From Imhoffiella fuscus (GTDB taxonomy: Bacteria; Pseudomonadota; Gammaproteobacteria; Chromatiales; Chromatiaceae): a stretch of 64,000 nucleotides of DNA. Below, one piece after another: positions 61,082-64,000 of this stretch. The notes below the pieces were generated by a model. That model had not been told where the DNA came from. It ran no database searches and was given only the letters and a program-made list of their open reading frames with translations. The DNA is taken from contig NZ_JBHUHX010000016.1 in assembly GCF_042682685.1 (NCBI RefSeq), positions 124,001 to 188,000 on the forward strand, written 5' to 3'. Both the position numbers and the translations under genes were made by a program. Position 1 is the first letter of the stretch. The number at the start of each line of letters is the position of its first letter.

Positions 61082-61501
61082 ATGACTAACGCCGAACGTC
61101 AGTTTCTTCGTCATCCGTCCGACGTCCCCATCAGTTATTCGTTGCGCGAGTTGGTCGTCGGCAGCAGCGACTATCTTCGCAATATCGGCGAGGGCGGTCT
61201 TTGTTTCAGGTCGCGGATTGCGATTGCGCCCGGTACTGGGATTCATATCGAGATTCCGATTGCCAAGCCCGTCTTCGAGGCCGAAGGGATTGTGGTCTGG
61301 TGTCGGGATGTGGAGGGTGCCCACGAGGTGGGTGTGCGCTTCGATGGGGTCGAGGTCGAATACGGCCTCCGCATGGTCGAGCAGGTGTGTCAGATCGAGC
61401 ACTATCGGCGCAAGATGCTGGCCCGGGAAGGGCGGGCTCTCACGGGCGAGGAGGCGGCGATGGAGTGGATCCGGAAATACGCCTCGCACTTTCCGCGTTG
61501 A
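61082..61501 (+). CDS. PilZ-domain c-di-GMP-binding protein
   Basis: 139 aa. The PilZ pattern is visible: an N-terminal Arg-containing segment ERQFLRHPSDVPI (RxxxR-like) and the second motif as NIGEGGLCF in place of the usual D/N-x-S-x-x-G. A Val-rich beta barrel (GIVVWCRDVEGAHEVGVRFDGVE) and a C-terminal helix follow. It should respond to c-di-GMP, which fits the diguanylate cyclase elsewhere in the window. Start ATG at 61082; divergent from the J-domain gene, with 182 bases between. Confidence 0.8.
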   Translation: MTNAERQFLRHPSDVPISYSLRELVVGSSDYLRNIGEGGLCFRSRIAIAPGTGIHIEIPIAKPVFEAEGIVVWCRDVEGAHEVGVRFDGVEVEYGLRMVEQVCQIEHYRRKMLAREGRALTGEEAAMEWIRKYASHFPR

Positions 61502-61606
61502 GTCGAATGCGATCGGGTTGGGCTGGCTAAAAGAATCGACGGGATTCCGAGAATACCGTCGATTCCCTGTCATTCAAGGCTCCGGTTGGATCGTATCGAT
61601 TCGATA

Positions 61607-63241
61607 TCAGGTGACGACGTCCGGTTCCTGACGTCCGGTGCGTGCTTCGATCTGGGCGAACTCGCGCGCGATCAGGATCAGGGGCTGCATCGCCTCTTGG
61701 GTGTCCTGGTCGTGACGCGCCGGATCGGCCTCGAAGGATTCGAGATAGACCCGAAGCGTCGCCCCGGAGGTGCCGGTTCCCGAGAGTCGGTAGACGATGC
61801 GCGCTCCATTCTCGAAGCCGATGCGGATACCCTGGTGCTCCGAGACGCTGCCGTCGATGGGGTCGGTGTAGGCGAAGTCGTCGGCGTAGCTGACGCGCAT
61901 GCCGCCGATCTCCTTGCCAGGAAGGCCGGGAAGCAGCAGGCGCAGATGATCCATGAGCGCTTCGGCTGCGGCCAGATCGACACCTTCGTAGTCATGGCGG
62001 GTATAGAAATTGCGCCCGAAGCGACGCCAGTGATCCTGAAGAATCTCGGCGACCGACTGTTGTCGGACGGCCAACAGGTTGAGCCAGAAGAGCACGGCCC
62101 AGAGCCCGTCCTTCTCGCGCAGATGATCCGATCCGGTGCCGAAGCTTTCCTCCCCGCAGAGCGTGATGCGGCCGTCATCGAGCAGGTTGCCGAAGAATTT
62201 CCACCCGGTCGGGGTCTCGAAACACTCGATGCCCATGAGGTCGGCAACTCGGTTGGCGGCCTGGCTGGTCGGCATGGAGCGGGCGATGCCTCGGATTCCG
62301 CTGCGGTATCCGGGGGTCAGGTGGGCGTTGGCGGCGAGAATGGCGAGACTGTCGCTCGGCGTGACGAAGACGTCCTTGCCGAGGATCATGTTGCGGTCGC
62401 CGTCCCCGTCGGAGGCGGCGCCGAAGTCCAATCCCTCCGGCCCCGTGGTCAGTTCGACCAGCTCTGCGGCGTGGACCAGGTTCGGGTCCGGGTGACCGCC
62501 GCCGAAGTCCTCCTTGGGCTCGCCGTTCATGACGGTCTCCGGCTCGGCGCCGAGACGGTTCTCCAGGATTTCGATCGCATAGGGGCCGGTGACGGCATGC
62601 ATGGCGTCGAACCGCATGCGGAAGAGACCCGAATTGAACAGCTGATGGATGGCGTTGAAGTCGAACAGCGACTCCATGAGGTCGGCGTAATCCGCGACCG
62701 GGTCCATGACCTCGATCTGTGCGTCGCCGAGCTGGAATGACCCGATTTCGTCCAGATCGATGGCCGGAACATCGAGGGTCAGATAGCGGTCGATAGTGCG
62801 GGTGCGGGCATGGATGGCGTCGGTCACCGACTCGGGCGCCGGTCCACCGTTGGCGGCATTGAACTTGATGCCGAAATCCTCGTCGGGACCGCCGGGATTG
62901 TGGCTGGCCGAGAGCACGATGCCGCCCTGGGTCTTGTACTTGCGGATGACGCAGGACACCGCCGGCGTGGAGAAGATGCCGCCGCGCCCGACCAGGATGC
63001 GGCTGACGCCGTTGGCGGCGGCCATGCGCAGGATGGTTTGGATGGCCTCGCGGTTGAAATAGCGACCGTCGCCGCCGACGACCAGGATGCCGCCCTTGAG
63101 TTCGGGCTGAGTGTCGAAGATTGCCTGAACGAAGTTTTCGAGGTAGCCCGGTTGCTGGAAGATTTTCACCTTCTTGCGCAGTCCGGAGGTGCCGGGACGT
63201 TGCCCGTCGAATGGCGTCGTGGCGATAATATGCGGTTCCAT
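61607..63241 (-). CDS. pgm: Phosphoglucomutase (alpha-D-hexose mutase)
   Basis: 544 aa, the usual length for bacterial Pgm. Catalytic Ser113 in SASHNPGG, metal-binding loop ASDGDGDRNM, and the sugar-recognition loop GEESFG are present. It converts glucose-1-phosphate and glucose-6-phosphate, linking glycogen and polysaccharide synthesis to glycolysis. The start ATG at 63241 (MEPHIIATTPFDGQRPGTSGL) is fixed by homology; the frame is open upstream into sequence with no similarity. It is divergent from htpG, with 273 bases between. Confidence 0.95.
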   Translation of the reverse strand: MEPHIIATTPFDGQRPGTSGLRKKVKIFQQPGYLENFVQAIFDTQPELKGGILVVGGDGRYFNREAIQTILRMAAANGVSRILVGRGGIFSTPAVSCVIRKYKTQGGIVLSASHNPGGPDEDFGIKFNAANGGPAPESVTDAIHARTRTIDRYLTLDVPAIDLDEIGSFQLGDAQIEVMDPVADYADLMESLFDFNAIHQLFNSGLFRMRFDAMHAVTGPYAIEILENRLGAEPETVMNGEPKEDFGGGHPDPNLVHAAELVELTTGPEGLDFGAASDGDGDRNMILGKDVFVTPSDSLAILAANAHLTPGYRSGIRGIARSMPTSQAANRVADLMGIECFETPTGWKFFGNLLDDGRITLCGEESFGTGSDHLREKDGLWAVLFWLNLLAVRQQSVAEILQDHWRRFGRNFYTRHDYEGVDLAAAEALMDHLRLLLPGLPGKEIGGMRVSYADDFAYTDPIDGSVSEHQGIRIGFENGARIVYRLSGTGTSGATLRVYLESFEADPARHDQDTQEAMQPLILIAREFAQIEARTGRQEPDVVT

Positions 63242-63514
63242 CTTCAAGCCCTTGATTTGTAGTCTTATGGACTTCACTGAGCGGCTGAGTGCGGGCAGTG
63301 GCTGTGGCGGCCTTAGGCCGATGAGGTATCGGCGTCGGACCGCCGAGGTCCGGGTTTCGCTCCCGGAGCGCGCCGCAGAGACGCGGACCAAGATCGGGCA
63401 TTGTATCCCCCCGAGCCCGTGCGACAATACCGGATTGGCTGTGTCGGCCAGTCTGGCTATGACATCTCAAACACGCGAATCAACAACCTAAACCATCAGG
63501 GTAAAGATAGAAAG

Positions 63515-64000
63515 ATGACAGTAGAAGCGCATAAGGAAACGTTGGAGTTCAAGGCCGAGGTCAGTCAGGTACTGGATCTGGTGATCCGGTCGCTCTATTC
63601 GAACAAAGAAATCTTTCTGCGCGAGCTGGTCTCGAATGCCTCCGACGCGGCCGAGAAGCTGCGTTTCGAGGCATTGAGCGATGATGGGCTCTACGAGGGC
63701 GACAGCGAGCTGCGGATCCGTGTCACCGTCGATCGGGATGCGGGAACCCTGACCGTTTCCGACAACGGCATCGGTCTCAGCCGCCAGGAGGTCATGGAGA
63801 CCATCGGCAGTATCGCCAGTTCGGGGACCCGCCGCTTCCTGGAGAATCTCTCCGGGGACCAGGCCAAGGACAGCAAGCTGATCGGTCAGTTCGGTGTCGG
63901 TTTCTATTCCGCCTTCATCGTCGCCGACAAGGTGACCCTGGTCTCGCGTCGCGCCGGACTCGGTGCCGATCACGGCGTGAGCTGGGAGTCCGACGGTCGC
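63515..64000 (+). CDS. htpG: Chaperone protein HtpG (Hsp90), 5' part
   Basis: 162 codons present; the gene runs off the window end. The Hsp90 N-terminal ATPase is unmistakable: FKAEVSQVLDLVIRSLYSNKEIFLRELVSNASDA, then SDNGIGLSRQEVMETIGSIASSGT and LIGQFGVGFYSAFIVADKV, which include the ATP-binding N, D and G motifs. Start ATG at 63515 (MTVEAHKE), after an AAAGATAGAAAG stretch. A heat-shock promoter is expected in the 273-base gap to pgm, but I could not read one with confidence. Confidence 0.97.
   Translation, partial: MTVEAHKETLEFKAEVSQVLDLVIRSLYSNKEIFLRELVSNASDAAEKLRFEALSDDGLYEGDSELRIRVTVDRDAGTLTVSDNGIGLSRQEVMETIGSIASSGTRRFLENLSGDQAKDSKLIGQFGVGFYSAFIVADKVTLVSRRAGLGADHGVSWESDGR

Noticed and set aside
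63242..63514. A sigma32 heat-shock promoter before htpG.
   Set aside because: C-rich strings are present, but no CTTGAA-type -35 was found at a suitable distance. Not called.

Overview
The window is GC-rich gammaproteobacterial chromosome with densely packed genes, short overlaps (ATGA and GTGA junctions) and frequent GTG, TTG and possibly CTG starts. Housekeeping gene order (rpsP-rimM-trmD-rplS), a type I-F CRISPR-Cas locus, cydDC and the general character of the proteins point to the order Chromatiales, probably a purple sulfur bacterium of the Chromatiaceae. That placement is inference: the window holds no photosynthesis, sulfur-oxidation or rRNA gene that would prove it. No tRNA, rRNA or insertion sequence was recognised.

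Layout. 1-1160: 3' end of a sensor kinase and a FixJ-type regulator. 1172-1350: intergenic heptamer repeats and palindromes. 1354-3281: btaB-btaA, betaine-lipid (DGTS) synthesis. 3514-7971: TonB-dependent receptor with DUF3325, DUF3649 and PepSY membrane proteins, an iron or siderophore uptake cluster. 8538-10813: DRE-TIM aldolase coupled to citrate synthase. 10874-21804: complete type I-F CRISPR-Cas system, with 41 repeats and 40 spacers, a leader with an IHF-type site, and cas6f, csy3, csy2, csy1, cas2-3 and cas1, all read on the minus strand. 21918-30580: 2OG-Fe(II) oxygenase, an unknown protein, an HPF-like protein, an NDUFA9-like reductase, a DUF455 ferritin-like protein, glycerate kinase, a small membrane protein, TsaB, an unknown protein and adenosine kinase. 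30862-33621: Fsr-type MFS exporter and methionine gamma-lyase. 33734-37943: MrfA-like helicase, a two-helix membrane protein and MrfB-like nuclease in one coupled cluster. 37891-39129: DUF1615 lipoprotein. 39134-42696: cydD-cydC. 42826-44241: VpsR-like regulator. 44835-46839: the S16 operon. 46845-48335: sbcB. 48388-50380: response regulator, CheC phosphatase and diguanylate cyclase. 50505-56264: trmO-tetR, divergent from an RND efflux pair. 56197-58232: EamA transporter divergent from a LysR regulator. 58729-63241: a small unknown protein, a DnaJ-domain membrane protein, a PilZ protein and phosphoglucomutase. 63515 to the end: 5' part of htpG.

How the parts work together. The CRISPR locus looks functional: every type I-F gene is intact, the key Cas6f residues are present, and repeat decay is confined to the end away from the leader, apart from one repeat with a 2-nt insertion in the predicted crRNA handle. 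Signal-transduction genes recur: a CheY-CheC-diguanylate cyclase operon, a PilZ protein and a VpsR-like regulator with a non-canonical sigma54 loop, which together suggest c-di-GMP control of surface behaviour. Three regulator and target pairs are visible: TetR/RND, LysR/EamA and the divergent TonB-receptor/aldolase region.

The best candidates for undescribed biology are the aldolase-citrate synthase pair, the MrfA-membrane protein-MrfB cluster, the CheY-CheC-GGDEF operon, the membrane-anchored proline-rich J-protein, the structured promoter at 58594-58662 and the crRNA-handle insertion in CRISPR repeat 14.
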